Notes under the pieces: model-generated
What the model saw: only the letters and a program-made list of their open reading frames with translations
Database searches by the model: none
What the model was told of the DNA's origin: nothing
Assembly: GCA_031763025.1 (NCBI GenBank)
Contig: JASSKH010000035.1
Span: 780,320-844,319, forward strand
Length of the DNA stretch: 64,000 nucleotides
Source of the DNA: Macrocystis pyrifera
Taxonomy: Eukaryota; Sar; Phaeophyceae; Laminariales; Laminariaceae
Direction of reading: 5' to 3'
Part shown: in pieces, positions 21,851 through 32,589 of the stretch
Position numbering within the stretch: the stretch's first letter is position 1
How the letters are laid out: every line of letters starts with the position of its first letter
Translations under genes and position numbers: made by a program

Positions 21851-23794
21851 GTGCAATGGCCTCCCGAATACCAGCGGGGGCTTCATCTGCCTCTGCAGCA
21901 GCCGCCCCAACAGGCGGTGCTAGCCCCGCTGCCGCAGGGCCAGCCACCCCTATCCCCCGGGCCGCTTCCGGGCCCTCAGGCGGGCCAGGTCTGGCCCCCG
22001 CTCCCCCCGGGGCCGCCTCCAGCCCCACCCGCCGTAGTGCCGGGAGCAAACCCCCCGGGGCCGCCTCGAGCCCAACCTGCAGTAGCCCTGGGACAACCGC
22101 AACAGTACTTCGCATACGCTCCGCCGGGCCAGTACCAGGGGCAATACAACTACGGACCCGCTCCGGGACACCTGCAGGCGGCAGCCCCGGCTGGGGTAGG
22201 TGAGTACCGCCTGTCTCGCGCTACTGTCGACCCAACTAAAACAATCAAGCGGATCAGAGACAAAGTGTTTGGTCTTAAGCAGGGCGTGTACTCAGGGACA
22301 GCGGGAGGTCCCCTCTCAATCCTAAACAGCGGGGTCCTTTTCCAACACAAGGTAGCTAGGGTGCTTAGCGCTACGGATGGGGGAATCTTAGCACTGCCGG
22401 GTGACACACTCAATCAGTGGGGCACCTCCCATGAACGACCGACCCTAGACCGCATGTCATCGATCCGCCGCGAAGTGCTGCAAGACCTCATTAGCGACTC
22501 CTTGTCCACATACGACGAACTTACCTCCCACGGAGCCGTCTCTGTGCCACAAATCGATGGCACCTTCCGCCAAATCCCAGCCCAACAAGTCACGATGACC
22601 GAATGGCTGCGCATACTGACACGTGAAGGGCTGTTGCAGTCGGGTAGCGTCGAAGCAGCAGAAGCAGCAATCGCGTCCATAACAGTACACGGTTCGGAGG
22701 CGTGGAGAGCCGTAGCTAGGCGCCTAGTGCTGACATTTCGAGCGCTCACCGCAGACCCGGAAGGCCCCCACCAGTCAGAAGCAATTTATTTCTGGCGGTA
22801 CGTGTCCGAGAAGAACCTCATTGGACTGTTGGAGAGAGTCGTTCGCCTGTCCCTGCCTAGCGCATTTGACCAGTCCGGCATGCAAAGTGCGTTGCACGCT
22901 CAGGCTGTGAGGGTTCGGACAGAGATCCGGCCCCTACGGGTAGACTATGCGAACCCTCAAAGCGCAGACATGGTGAGCCGGGGGGGAACTACGTAAGGAA
23001 TTTTCGTAGATTGGGTGGATTTCATCTCGGAACGCCGCACGTCCTACGACACGCCGGTGAACAACCCGCGTGTCGGGGCGGGCCCTAAGTCATCCCAGCA
23101 CCTGGCCTCCGTAGGTGGGGAGTCCATGACCCAGCTCCGCCAGATGTTCAGCCAGACACGCAACCCCATGGCCGCCCTAGCAGACCAGCCCGCGACGACT
23201 GGTAGAGTCAAGATGGACGACACACTCGCTAGCCGCCTCCTCGAAGCTGCATATCAATGGTCGGCCGGTAAATCGTCGTCGCTTCCAGACGGGGCTAGAA
23301 CTAGGGAAGAGCTCTCGGTAGCCGCCTTCAAACACCAGCCGGCCTCCACCCCAGGTGGACATGGAGTGCCGTTTGGCACTTCGCAATCGGAAGACCTGAG
23401 GACGCGCCAGGGCGGTAAGAGGGCCCTGCCACAGGGCAGGGAGCGCGAACAGGTCGGAGAGGACAAGTGGACTTTAGAGAGGCCAGATGTAGACGCGCCG
23501 CGACAAGAAAAGGTGGACTTCCTGCTGCGACACCAATTCTGCTTCCGCCTGGCGTTCAATGGCAACTGCCCCAAAGCCTCCTGCCCGTTCAGCCACGACC
23601 AGAATATCGTCCCGGCAGGACACTTCAAATCCCATGAGGCGAAGAGACGGCGGACCGGGACAGCTAGCGTAGACTCAACTGAATCGCGACCCCGCAATAA
23701 GCTTTACGCGTTGTCTGACGAGATGGCAGGGATGTTAGCAGCGGTGAGGGGAGAGGACTGCGAACCAGTAGAGAACACTGAGGTGGACGCTTGA
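21851..23794 (+). pseudogene. gypsy-type Gag with a CCCH zinc finger, one in-frame stop
   Basis: Structural protein of the retrotransposon particle. The open frame already runs upstream of ATG 21851; residues 1-110 are Pro/Gln/Gly-rich, then a helical capsid-like part follows (about residues 120-350, TKTIKRIRDKVFGLKQGVYS...). TAA at 22994-22996 interrupts the frame, which reopens at once and continues to TGA 23792-23794. Near the C-terminus a finger C-x8-C-x4-C-x3-H (23540-23595, CFRLAFNGNCPKASCPFSH) takes the place of the usual CCHC knuckle. CCCH fingers bind RNA in cellular proteins, so a packaging role is a fair inference. The capsid family is not one I can name. The TAA is the only visible lesion. 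Confidence 0.75.
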
Positions 23795-23869
23795 AGGTAC
23801 GCCCCGGGGGCCGCAGCCCTTCCGGAGAACCATTCAGACCTCAAACTCGTCCGGCTGGCACCGTGGCCC

Positions 23870-24850
23870 GTGCCACCTATTCGCCGTTCACTACAGGGAC
23901 TTGGGTTGTCGGAGGCCAGCCGCCCAAGCGACCAGGAGCTGGGGGCGCTGGAGGAACAGCTAGTCGCCGTAGGGAATAGTCAGCAACAGTGGGTCCACGG
24001 TACAGTATGGGACCCACGCCGGGTCGTAGGGCGAATCCCAGTAAGCGTTTTAATTGATACAGGAGCAGGCGGAGGTAACTACATATCGTTGGCTTTTTGG
24101 AAGAGCGTTCAGGCGTGGGGGGGGAGCGCCGTCGGCAGGAAGCTCAGTAGCAAGGGTAAAGGGGCCCTTTTAGCAGCGAACCCCGCTAACAGCGAGGTGC
24201 CGGGAATGACCATTCTGGGGTCCACAGTGCTGCCCATCGTGTTTCCCCCCGAGGACTGCGTGCGAAACGTCCCGGTACGGGTAGTGCAAGATCTTCCACA
24301 CGGATTTATTTTGGGAGCCAGCTTCTTTCGTGCCAACAGGAGCGTCATCTCCCTCAACAAAAGCAAGGGGTTCCAACCCTCGCCCGGTGCGCCATGGGTT
24401 CCTTTCCAGTCGCGGAGCGCAGGAGGTAAGCGCGCAAAAGAGGCGTACGGCGCGGTTAGGCCTCCACACACCGCCCGGGTCCCACTGCCCGGTGTTCTTT
24501 CGGACCTCCCACCACTACCGAGCTGCGCTATGGGCCAGGCAGCTTGGGAAGATGACGGCACGTTGCAGTGGGAACTCCGCCTGGTGAACCCGGCGGAAGT
24601 AGGAAGCTTCGTAAGGATAGCAGTCGAGGCATACGTACATGGTCTACAGCCTAGTGAAACACAACTGGTGATGATTCAGCCCTCCGAGAAGTACGACACA
24701 GATAGTGGGACAGTGATAGGCTTAGCACGAGGGGTGCAATGGTGGGAGCCTGGCACCCCGCTGTATTGCAAGGTGGTCAACACGGCTCCCGCTCCAGGAA
24801 TCGTCCGGAACGGGCACCCCGTCACCAAGGTAATCGCCCTCAACGTGTGA
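23870..24850 (+). CDS. retropepsin-type aspartic protease of the gypsy-type element
   Basis: Cleaves the Gag-Pol polyprotein. VLIDTGAGGGNYIS, with the catalytic Asp codon at 24056-24058, is the D-T/S-G active site; the downstream flap and hydrophobic ILG motif are represented by FILGASFFRANRSVI (about 24305-24350). The reading frame is the same as gag and only one TGA (23792-23794) separates them, which suggests either translational readthrough or a mutation. The frame upstream of ATG 23870 is open back to that TGA, so the ATG is only a convention. After the protease core, about 170 residues of unknown function continue to TGA 24848-24850. The protease core itself is intact. Confidence 0.8.
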   Translation: MPPIRRSLQGLGLSEASRPSDQELGALEEQLVAVGNSQQQWVHGTVWDPRRVVGRIPVSVLIDTGAGGGNYISLAFWKSVQAWGGSAVGRKLSSKGKGALLAANPANSEVPGMTILGSTVLPIVFPPEDCVRNVPVRVVQDLPHGFILGASFFRANRSVISLNKSKGFQPSPGAPWVPFQSRSAGGKRAKEAYGAVRPPHTARVPLPGVLSDLPPLPSCAMGQAAWEDDGTLQWELRLVNPAEVGSFVRIAVEAYVHGLQPSETQLVMIQPSEKYDTDSGTVIGLARGVQWWEPGTPLYCKVVNTAPAPGIVRNGHPVTKVIALNV

Positions 24851-24904
24851 GATGTCGACAGGTTTAGAGCGCTTTTCATCCACCCCGCGCCCATCGCCCC
24901 GCCC

Positions 24905-27520
24905 GTGACGCACCCCGCCAAACCCTCGCCGCTAGAAGCCGATCATAACCCATCGGCGCCAAAGGGAGTCGCTCTCTCGGATGCTAACATAGGCCAGCTC
25001 AGCGAAAGACAAAAAACACAGCTGTTTCACACCCTCGGTCCGAAGAATGTGGCTGGCCTGTTCCCGGAGGACCCGAAGCGCGTGAGAATTGCGAATACCC
25101 TTGATCGATGAACACACCCCGCCGGTCGCAGTTAAACAGCAACGCTTTTCCCCAGAGCAGGCAGACGCTATCCAGAGAGAGGTAGAACTGTTAGCGAAGA
25201 GAGACATCATCCGAAAGTCGACTTCCGCTTGGGCAGCCAGGTGCGTAACCGTGCCCAAGAAAGACGGCACGCTGCGTCTGTGCCAGGACTATCGCGTACT
25301 AAACAACCTCATGAAGACAGATAGCGGGGGGCTCGGGGACATGCAAGGTATTTTCCAACGATGTCAGGGTTGCTCATGGTTCACCTCCATCGACCTAGCC
25401 TCTGGATTTTTTCAGCTACCCATTGCAGAGGAAGATCGGCACAAAACCGCTTTTCGCGACGCGTACGGTCAACTTTGGGAGTACATGAGATGTGAGTTTG
25501 GGCTCAAAATCCTGCCGCCAGCGTTTGCAAGTATGGTAGCGGAGCTGCTTAGCGGGCTAAGGGGCTAAGGAGTGGAAAATTACTTGGACGATATCCTTAT
25601 TTACAGCCAGGACTTTGACCAACACCTCATTCTGATCGACGCAGTCCTCAACCGCCTGCAGTCTGCTGGACTGTCCGTGAATTTTGCTAAATCAAGATGG
25701 TGTTGCCCGAGTCTGGAATTCGTCGGGATGGTAGTGGACAGACAGGGGGTTAGGCCGTCGGAGTCGAAAGTGGCGGCCGTAACTGAGCTACCTCCACCGT
25801 CAACGGTGGAGGAACTCAGAGCATTTCTAGGTATGACGGGCTACTTGCGGCAGTTAGTAGAGCGGTACAGTATTCTAGCTGCGCCGCTCACAGATATCCT
25901 TCGAGACAAAGCCTTTGCGACCAAGCGCGCGCGACGTCTCCGTGTCCCATGGGCAGAACAACAACAGAATACGTTCTTGGCGCTGAAGGCGGCCCTCACA
26001 TCATTTCCTATTTTAATTTTCCCTTCCTGGGACAGCCCATTCACGTTGCACACAGACGCCAGTGAGACAGGGGCAGGTGCAGCGCTAACGCAAGCGCACG
26101 ATGGGAAGGAATGTGTGGTCGCATACGCCAGTCATCGGTGGTCTCGTACGGACGCGCGTCGTGGAGCTACCGCAAGGGAATGCATGGCGGTTTATGGGCA
26201 GTTGTCCACTTTCGACCTTTTTTGGCGGGTAGAAAGTTCACTTCGGTCACAGACTGCTCCGCGTTGCTGTGGCTATTTCGTAGCCGGGACCTGGACCCCA
26301 AGCTTTACGGATGGGCGCTCTGGCTAACGGAATTCGACATAGTCATGAAGTGGAGGGCAGGAACGTCACACCAGCTGCCTGACGCTCTATCCCGCTTGCT
26401 GCGCCCGAGGGCAACAAGCGCCTCGATCGACGACTCATTCCCGGACGACGCATCATCCAGCAAACCCACCGATTACGTAAGCCTCAGGGGACCGGTCCTA
26501 GACGGATATCTGCTGAATGACCTAGAATCACTCGAAGAGCGACAGGTAGACCCGGGTGGTATCAGGGAACGGCATGTTGTCCGTAGAGCAAGGTCAGCTA
26601 GTAAACGGTTGCCATCCGCGCGTAGTGCAATCGTTGCTAGCATTCCGCGGACCGTAGCCGTGCTCGAAGAACCACCCGATGAACCCGTTGACCTAGCCGC
26701 GGACGCACAGTTTGCCACCTTGCCGTTCCATGACCGGGTTGCCGCGATGCATACATACAGCTCCGGGCTGATAGTAAGGCGATCCAGCCGCGCTCGTACT
26801 CCATCCGTGCGTCTAACTTCGTTTCCGGAAGCCCCCGCTCGCCCCCCTCGCCCTGCGAGCACCGCGCGTACGTCGTCAAAAGCCCGATCACTGACAGGAG
26901 GCGAACCGGCCGTTCAGGCGGCAGAGTCCGGCTCCTTACAGGTCCCGAAAGACCCGCCACCACCGACGAAGGGCAACCTTCTGGCGCCTGACACCGTCGA
27001 GTGCAGTCTCCGAGCGGGGGGGGAGTGGGGGGCACGCCAAAAGGAACCATTGGCGACAACGGCGATAGAGCGTGCCCTCCAGGCGCTGCAAGACGTGCCT
27101 CACCTGGTCAGGAGCCAGGCAGCGGACCCCTTCTTGAGCAAGGTCAGGCGAGCACTATGTAGTCAAGGAGAAGTCGCCGGGCAGAACGAGTTGACATATA
27201 CGGATATCAACAGGTACCTTCTAGACGACCAGAGTCTCCTGTGGCTTGAGTTCGAACAGAGTGGAGCGTTGGTAAAGCGAACAGCTTTATTAGCCATACC
27301 GAGTTGCCTTGTAGCGGACATGCTCGCCTTAGTGCACTGCCAACACGGTCACCCCGGAATCGCAACAACCCTCTCGTTGCTAAGGGACCGGTTTCACTGG
27401 CCAGGCATGTGTAGAGATACGCAAGAGTATGTACTATCGTGTGGGTGTAGACGCAGGAAGGACAATTTCAAGTCAAGACAACAACCTGGAGGATGTATCC
27501 ATATATGGGTAATAACATAG
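24905..27520 (+). pseudogene. gypsy-type pol: RT, RNase H and integrase zinc finger, broken and 3'-truncated
   Basis: RT makes cDNA, RNase H degrades the RNA and integrase would insert the product. The N-terminal linker is in the gag/protease frame and jumps near 25100 into the RT frame. RT landmarks: WAARCVTVPKKDGTLRLCQDYR (fingers), FTSIDLASGFFQLPI (motif A), a TAA at 25566-25568, then YLDDILIYS at 25581-25607 (motif C), and FLGMTGYLRQLVERYS (thumb). RNase H begins FTLHTDASETGAGAAL (about 26041) and shifts frame near 26200 to end at LPDALSRLL. A ~230-residue linker follows, then an HHCC-like zinc finger (HCQHGHPG ... RFHWPGM ... CGC, about 27334-27445) with the second Cys pair spaced CxC, not CxxC. 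The DDE core is absent. Homology is strong enough to name Ty3/gypsy; the gene is plainly dead. Confidence 0.9.
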
Positions 27521-27751
27521 GTCGTACGGCAAGATCTCCCTCGATCCTTGGGCCCTACAATAGTGTCCCATACTACCGCAGAATCAACACCGCTGCCTCC
27601 CGGCATGAAGTACTGCTGTGAAGCCGGTCAGCTGTCCAGTATAGCAATCAGGTTGTTATTCGGGTGAAAGCACCGCATGAAAGCTACGTTGAAACTGAGA
27701 ACTATGCAACAACTCATATGTTCATCAACATAGCTGGTGGTGTGGTCTTCA
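27521..27751. other. post-element sequence, nothing recognised
   Basis: Abrupt loss of pol homology after 27520. No LTR-like polypurine tract or TG...CA end was seen, consistent with truncation rather than a normal element end. Confidence 0.5.
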
Positions 27752-27880
27752 CGTACCCGGTACGTTGGCATCTCATCTCACTTGTTTTACCCGTTACGGT
27801 ATTCTCGTACCCGGTACGTTGGCATTTCACTTGCGTTACCCGGTATTCACCGGTACGCTGGCATCTCGCTTGCTTTCTTG
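27752..27880 (+). repeat. three tandem units of 45-55 bp (cgtacccggtacgttggcat)
   Basis: Units begin at about 27752, 27806 and 27851 with c(c)ggtacg(t/c)tggcat(c/t)tc followed by ctcacttg/cgcttgc. They decay towards the right. No coding frame is conserved. Confidence 0.7.
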
Positions 27881-29902
27881 CTTTACTCATTGCTTTGTCG
27901 GCAAATTATATTAAATGAGAACGGACACTGCTGTGAGTTTCAACCGATCGGTCGATACTCAACTTTGCAAGCTGCGTGAACCGTTCGGGCGTTGTCCATT
28001 ATTTCCCTCGTTGTTGATTACTGGCCAGTGACTCTCCTGGATGCTACCAGGGTCGACGAGACGATAATACTTACAGCTGGCTCGATTTCCAATTAATTTC
28101 GGCCAGTACCATTTCGCGCACTGAAACAGCAGATCGACACGTGAGGACCGGGATACACGAGGCAATCGAAAGTTGGTTCAGAGCAGTTCACACGTGACAT
28201 GCACACCAAGACACTGGAAATTTTAAATACTCCCTGTAAATGTTGCAGCTGCTGCAGGTCTTGACGTGTACAACTACGTGTTTGTTGGTGAAACTCACTA
28301 TCGTACATGTATGTTCTTGGCCTCTTCTGCTCTTGATATATGACAAACACAGCAAGCACACACCTGTAAAATTGCAGAAGGTGATCCAACAGCGCAGGAG
28401 ATGATGTTCGTCTTTCTGCAGGCAGGCTAGCGAGTGGCGCATTTCGATCCTACAGCTCCTTGTTGTTCCATCTCAGACGTTCTACCAAGCATTGCAATCA
28501 CGAGAGCTGGATCCCAAAGCTCGCCCTGCACACGATGCCAAGAAGATGGAAACGAAAGCAAAAACTGAACGCGAGCGTCATTCTACAGTCTCCTGTCGTG
28601 TTGATTATTTCGACTCTCAACGAAGTCCGGTCCTTGAATATGGTCCGGATCTTGATTGGAGGAGTTTGTAGATCCTTGTGCGTGTACGTACCTTGCTTGT
28701 AGTCAAAGACAAAACGACAACGAAAAATAATCCGACAGACTCGTACAATCGGAGAACTTGGTCGGTCGACGTAAGTAGACGTAAAATTATACCGCTGTGT
28801 TGGGCCGGATATATATTATTACTATTAATAGTAGTAGTTTGAACACGTATGCATGCATGTGAACACAAGTACGTTCCGATCAGACTGTGTCCATATAAAT
28901 TATGTAGTACTCCGCGTTCAGGTTTTGAATTTTCAAGAACGGTGGTACGTATTATTATGTTCCGAGTGGACAAATGAGGAAGTGGCGGTGGTGCCGTCAT
29001 ATTGAAGTAATCAGTGCATGCATCCTGATCGTTCCCTTGCGGTATATCACCATGTACTTGGAGCATATTATAGCTGGCCCAACCTTGCCTGCATCTCACG
29101 TGCCGGTCAGACAGAGGCTTTCATTTATGTTTGTGTTTTCGTACGCGTTCAGGGTAAAGTTTGGCAGCACAACGGTAGTATTGCTTTTCGTGACGTCGCA
29201 AGCAAGCATAGCAAAAAAAAACATAAGGAGAACGTCAACAGCGACGTCGAGGAAACTGGTGGTGGCGTCACGGCAAGCGTCATGAATAACCAAATAATAA
29301 TGCCTCCTCACCAGAAGTTATTAAATACCACCGTACACCCCTTGACAATACGATCGTTTTTGCGGTCGGCCTCCGTTCACCTACATTACGGGCATCCGCG
29401 AACCCGCCGCGGCGGAGCCCCCCTTGCATAAATATCAAGAATAATGTGGCGAGGACCCCCAGGTTCGACTCGACACCAATCTATGGCACTTCTTTTTCTT
29501 AGAGGGTAGCGTGTAGGACACGCCAGGTTTTTGTATAGGATCGGTACGGACGACGGGCCTTGCATTCCCATCTGCATTGATTACTTGTCACGGGACAATG
29601 TCACTGCTGACGACATCTCTGCTGACGACACCAAGTAGTCCAGGAATATGGGTGACCACAAAACAGTCGTACAGAAATAAGATATACGGATATCCACGAC
29701 CTCGCCGAACGGTGGGACCTCCGCGGGACAATGCCCATGCGACGGTCTGGTCAAGAACCTGGGACCCACATCGCCCCCAAATGTTTGAACGCGTAATACT
29801 GGAGAACCCAGTACCGCTTGTGAACATCTAAGACGAGTGACAGGTTTGTGGTTTTCTACCATTCAAGGTATTGTACAGCAGTAGTTGGTGTATATAGGCT
29901 TC
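27881..29902. other. intergenic, no gene recognised
   Basis: Open frames up to 160 codons (28617-29099 minus, 29018-29431 plus) are unrelated to anything I know and overlap in opposing frames. Composition is AT-biased around 28780-28960. No RNA gene or repeat array was found. Confidence 0.5.
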
Positions 29903-30631
29903 TGTTAAGATCAAGGTTGATCCCCCATCCTCCACCATGGACAGTGCCAGGTTTCTCCTGTTCCACTGGAGCCGAAGGAGAGCTGGCACGTGGAGTGGCG
30001 TGCGCGAAGACGAAAGAGGGTCTGCAGACCCTGTAGACGTCTTCAAGAACGGTGCTCGGGTGGGGGGCAACAAAGGGTCCACCGGAGAGGGCTTCCGCCC
30101 TGTAGACCTGGTGGGGAAGGGGGACGAGGTAGCTAATCTTGTCGACTCCTCCTTGATAGGAAAAAGGGTGGAGCGGCCACCGTTATTGTTGCGAGGAAAC
30201 GCCGAGTCGAGCTTCAATCGAGATCTCGGGGTTTCGGTGTTTGCCTTCCCGCACCTCAAACCGACCGCCATCGCATGGCCGGGAGGTGTAGGAGGGGGAC
30301 ACCCTCGCCGAAGAAAACGACACGACGGCGCGACACTCGTCGTGTTGCTCGGCGCGTGGTTCGGGAGAGTGGCGTTTATCGCGCCTGCTCTCTTGCCCAG
30401 GTTGAGGGGAGAGGCGTTTGAGGCGCGGGCTCCCGACGTCGGGGAAGGCGCCCGGGGGCTCCCCGGAGAAAGCAGTGGAGCTGAGTCGCTGCGTCGGTCC
30501 GAAGTACGGAGTAACGCGCGAGCCGGGGCGGAGTAGGTCTACGCTGATTGCTGAGCGAGCCTGGGACGCGAGCATCTTGTGAAATCATTGTTTTGTCCTG
30601 CCGACAACGCCACTTGTTAAGATCAAGGTTG
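29903..30631. mobile_element. ~695-bp GC-rich insertion flanked by 17-bp direct repeats (candidate)
   Basis: The word tgttaagatcaaggttg occurs at 29903-29919 and again at 30615-30631, bracketing a segment that is clearly richer in GC than both flanks. This is what a target-site duplication around an inserted sequence looks like. The insert holds an open frame on the plus strand (29937-30536, ATG in a ccaccATGG context) and open frames on the minus strand (29828-30271 extends out of it; 30183-30575), none with a recognised domain. No poly-A tract is visible at either end and no terminal inverted repeats were seen. A retrocopied transcript fragment or an unknown non-autonomous element are the leading options. 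Confidence 0.5.
29937..30536 (+). CDS. hypothetical 199-codon ORF inside the GC-rich insertion
   Basis: Starts at an ATG in good Kozak context (ccaccATGGA) 17 bases after the left direct repeat and ends at TAG 30534-30536. The product would be Arg/Gly/Glu-rich without a recognised motif; one hydrophobic stretch (LVVLLGAWFGRVAFIAPALL, about residues 130-150) might be a membrane segment. Minus-strand frames across the same DNA are also long, which is common in GC-rich DNA, so I give coding status low confidence. Confidence 0.25.
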   Translation: MDSARFLLFHWSRRRAGTWSGVREDERGSADPVDVFKNGARVGGNKGSTGEGFRPVDLVGKGDEVANLVDSSLIGKRVERPPLLLRGNAESSFNRDLGVSVFAFPHLKPTAIAWPGGVGGGHPRRRKRHDGATLVVLLGAWFGRVAFIAPALLPRLRGEAFEARAPDVGEGARGLPGESSGAESLRRSEVRSNARAGAE

Positions 30632-31060
30632 CGGGACACTTTGTATCCCTGGACAGGTCTGCCTTTTAAGTCGGTAATCGTTGGTACTCACGTGTGTTGC
30701 TTGCTTAGCTATAGCAGAAGAGCAGTTTTATTCCTTTCGTGCACACGGAGACTGAGACCAAGCTCGTGCGTCTCTGGAAAACCCCTGGTTTTCCATCTAA
30801 GATACGCCTTCCAAGTACTACAGTACGTTCCCAGTGCCTGAACCCAGGTAATTACCGTGCATTCAACCTCATACAAAGCAGTATAATAACACTTCGCACT
30901 TTTTCATCTAGTCATGTCACCCCTTGCGTAGTAAAAACCACGGGATTGTATGATAATGATTTCTTGACTTACTAGTGCGTCAGTCATATACTACGAAATA
31001 TCAACTACTACTAGTGGAATGTGTTAGTGTCGTCCGCATGCACGCTTGCATGGTTCAGAA
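30632..31060. other. intergenic, nothing recognised
   Basis: AT-rich spacer between the GC-rich insertion and the AT-rich satellite. A single 97-codon plus-strand frame (30548-30841) shows no known feature. Confidence 0.5.
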
Positions 31061-31390
31061 TTAACACACACAACAAAAACGAAACATTTTATAACGCACG
31101 ATGGCATACGAAACCACGTGTAACGAACGATAGGATACAAAACCATGTATCAGGTATACAATGGTATACGAAACCACGTATAACGAGTGAGTTATGGTAT
31201 TCAAAACCATGAATACAATGGTACACGAAACCATGTATAACAAGTGATGGTATACAAAACCATCTATTAATAAAACAAAACCATATATGCTATGATGTAC
31301 GGAACCATGTATACCTGGTACATAATTAATGATGATACACGAAATCGTTTATTCTATTTATGGTTTACGAACCTTGTATGTATACTATGG
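31061..31390 (+). repeat. AT-rich satellite (gaaaccatgtataac-type words), left block
   Basis: Degenerate units of about 25-45 bp contain atggtata(c/t)(g/a)aaaccatgtat. The array runs straight up to the left inverted terminal repeat of the DIRS-type element and resumes at 47405 on its other side, so it appears to be the pre-insertion locus. Confidence 0.75.
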
Positions 31391-31546
31391 TAAAATGACG
31401 ATCTAATTCATGGACTCAAATTTTGCACAAATATTGGAACCATGGATGATATTGAAATGTCTCGGAATTTGTATCGAAGCGAGGTCACTTCTTCCTTTCG
31501 CTTCCGAAATCTCGTAAGCTTTACGAATCGGTCGCGAAAGTCTTGA
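31391..31546 (+). repeat. left inverted terminal repeat of the DIRS-type element
   Basis: Matches the reverse complement of 47250-47404. The strongest block (to about 31515) includes gtatcgaagcgaggtcactt and cttcctttcgct; then tcggtcgcg..a.tcttgag is shared more weakly. The first Gag ATG follows at 31559. Confidence 0.92.
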
Positions 31547-31558
31547 GTGTATTGAAGG

Positions 31559-32452
31559 ATGCCGCGAACCACGCGCTCAACACCGGCCCTCCCAGCAGCC
31601 GCTGCTGCCATCGCGTCAGCCCCGGTCCCGGCGTGGCCCGAGGAGGCTCCGCGTCCCAACCCGAATCGGGCGTCGGCGACCTGGGTGGACCCTTCCACAC
31701 CACTGGAGCAGTTGCCCTGCTTCACGCAAGGGGCCTTGGGAGCTGGGGCGGTTCTGGACCTCACCCGTGTCTTCCTCGCGACGGGCAGCAGCTGTGCGGT
31801 GGGTTCGCGGCATGAGGTTGCGTGCGCGCTCGGCGGGGTGGTATCCAAGGTGCCGCCCCGCCCGGGTTCCGACACATGGTCCCAAGTACTGGAGGCCGCA
31901 GAAAGGATTGCCACCTCCCCTCGGGCCGGAACCTCTCGGGCGTACCGTGAGGCGGAAGCCACAAGGCTATTGGTTGGGCATGTTATCGACCTGCTCCGGT
32001 CGTCGGAGATCCTCCTCGAGTCGGAGCATTGTGTTCTGCTTCACGGAGCATACGAGGAAGGCACAGCCCGTCAGCCAGGAGTCGAGGCGGGGGCTGCGGG
32101 GTTGGGGGGGCTAGCAGCTCCGTTCGAAACGGTCGCGATTGCCGGTGGGGCGAACGCTGGGGGGAGTGTCTCGGCAGGAGCGAGCTCGTGTGGGGCTGAC
32201 GGAGCTGGTCCGAGTGGGGCCCCGCAGGCTCAGCCGCTGACCATGGAAGCGAGGAGCAAAGACGATAAGGACCTGATCGGACTTACGACATCCACGCACC
32301 CCCCAGAGGTACGAGTGTGTTTGCCGCTTACTCGCGTTTACGAGGGTGGGGTGTCTAGCGCCGCCGTGTTCGCGGGCCATAGAACCGACAACAATACAAA
32401 GGGTGCATTACAGTATTACACAGATTGGTATCGGAGATTGGGTATGTTGTAA
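31559..32452 (+). pseudogene. N-terminal part of a Gag-like ORF of the DIRS-type element, cut by the minisatellite
   Basis: Starts at the first ATG after the left inverted terminal repeat (MPRTTRSTPALPAAAAAIAS) and stays open for 297 codons. An Ala/Pro-rich head is followed by a helical region (residues about 105-180, TWSQVLEAAERIATSP... LLVGHVIDLLRSSEILLES) and a Gly/Ser/Ala-rich segment (about 195-235). The 3' end (LQYYTDWYRRLGML) has two ggtatcggagattg words at 32426 and 32461 just before the minisatellite starts. No zinc motif is present here; one appears at 41735-41840, beyond the array, in what looks like the remainder of the same protein. Gag identity is inferred from position and composition. 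I do not recognise the fold. Confidence 0.6.
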
Positions 32453-32589
32453 AACAGATGAGTATCGGAGATTGTGTGGGGTGGAGCGTATTTTGCTACG
32501 GTGTTCGATACTGATATGCCCTCCCACTCGCTGCTGACTGACGTCCGTACGCGGAGGGTACTCGAGTTACCCGATACACTCCATCTCGA

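Larger units (their letters stand above)
21796..27520 (+). mobile_element. Ty3/gypsy-type retrotransposon, degenerate and truncated in integrase
   Basis: Order gag - protease - RT - RNase H - integrase zinc finger on the plus strand is the Ty3/gypsy order (integrase last), unlike copia. gag, the CCCH region and protease all lie in a single reading frame interrupted by TAA (22994-22996) and TGA (23792-23794); pol is interrupted by frameshifts and a TAA (25566-25568). The sequence loses homology at about 27520, right after the HHCC-like motif, so the integrase core and any 3' LTR are missing. No LTR pair was found; the 105-bp array at 20990-21780 abuts the left side. The left boundary is therefore approximate. 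Confidence 0.88.

Noticed and set aside
21798-22115. minus-strand Ala/Gly-rich frame opposite gag
   Set aside because: Shadow of the Pro-rich gag head on the other strand.
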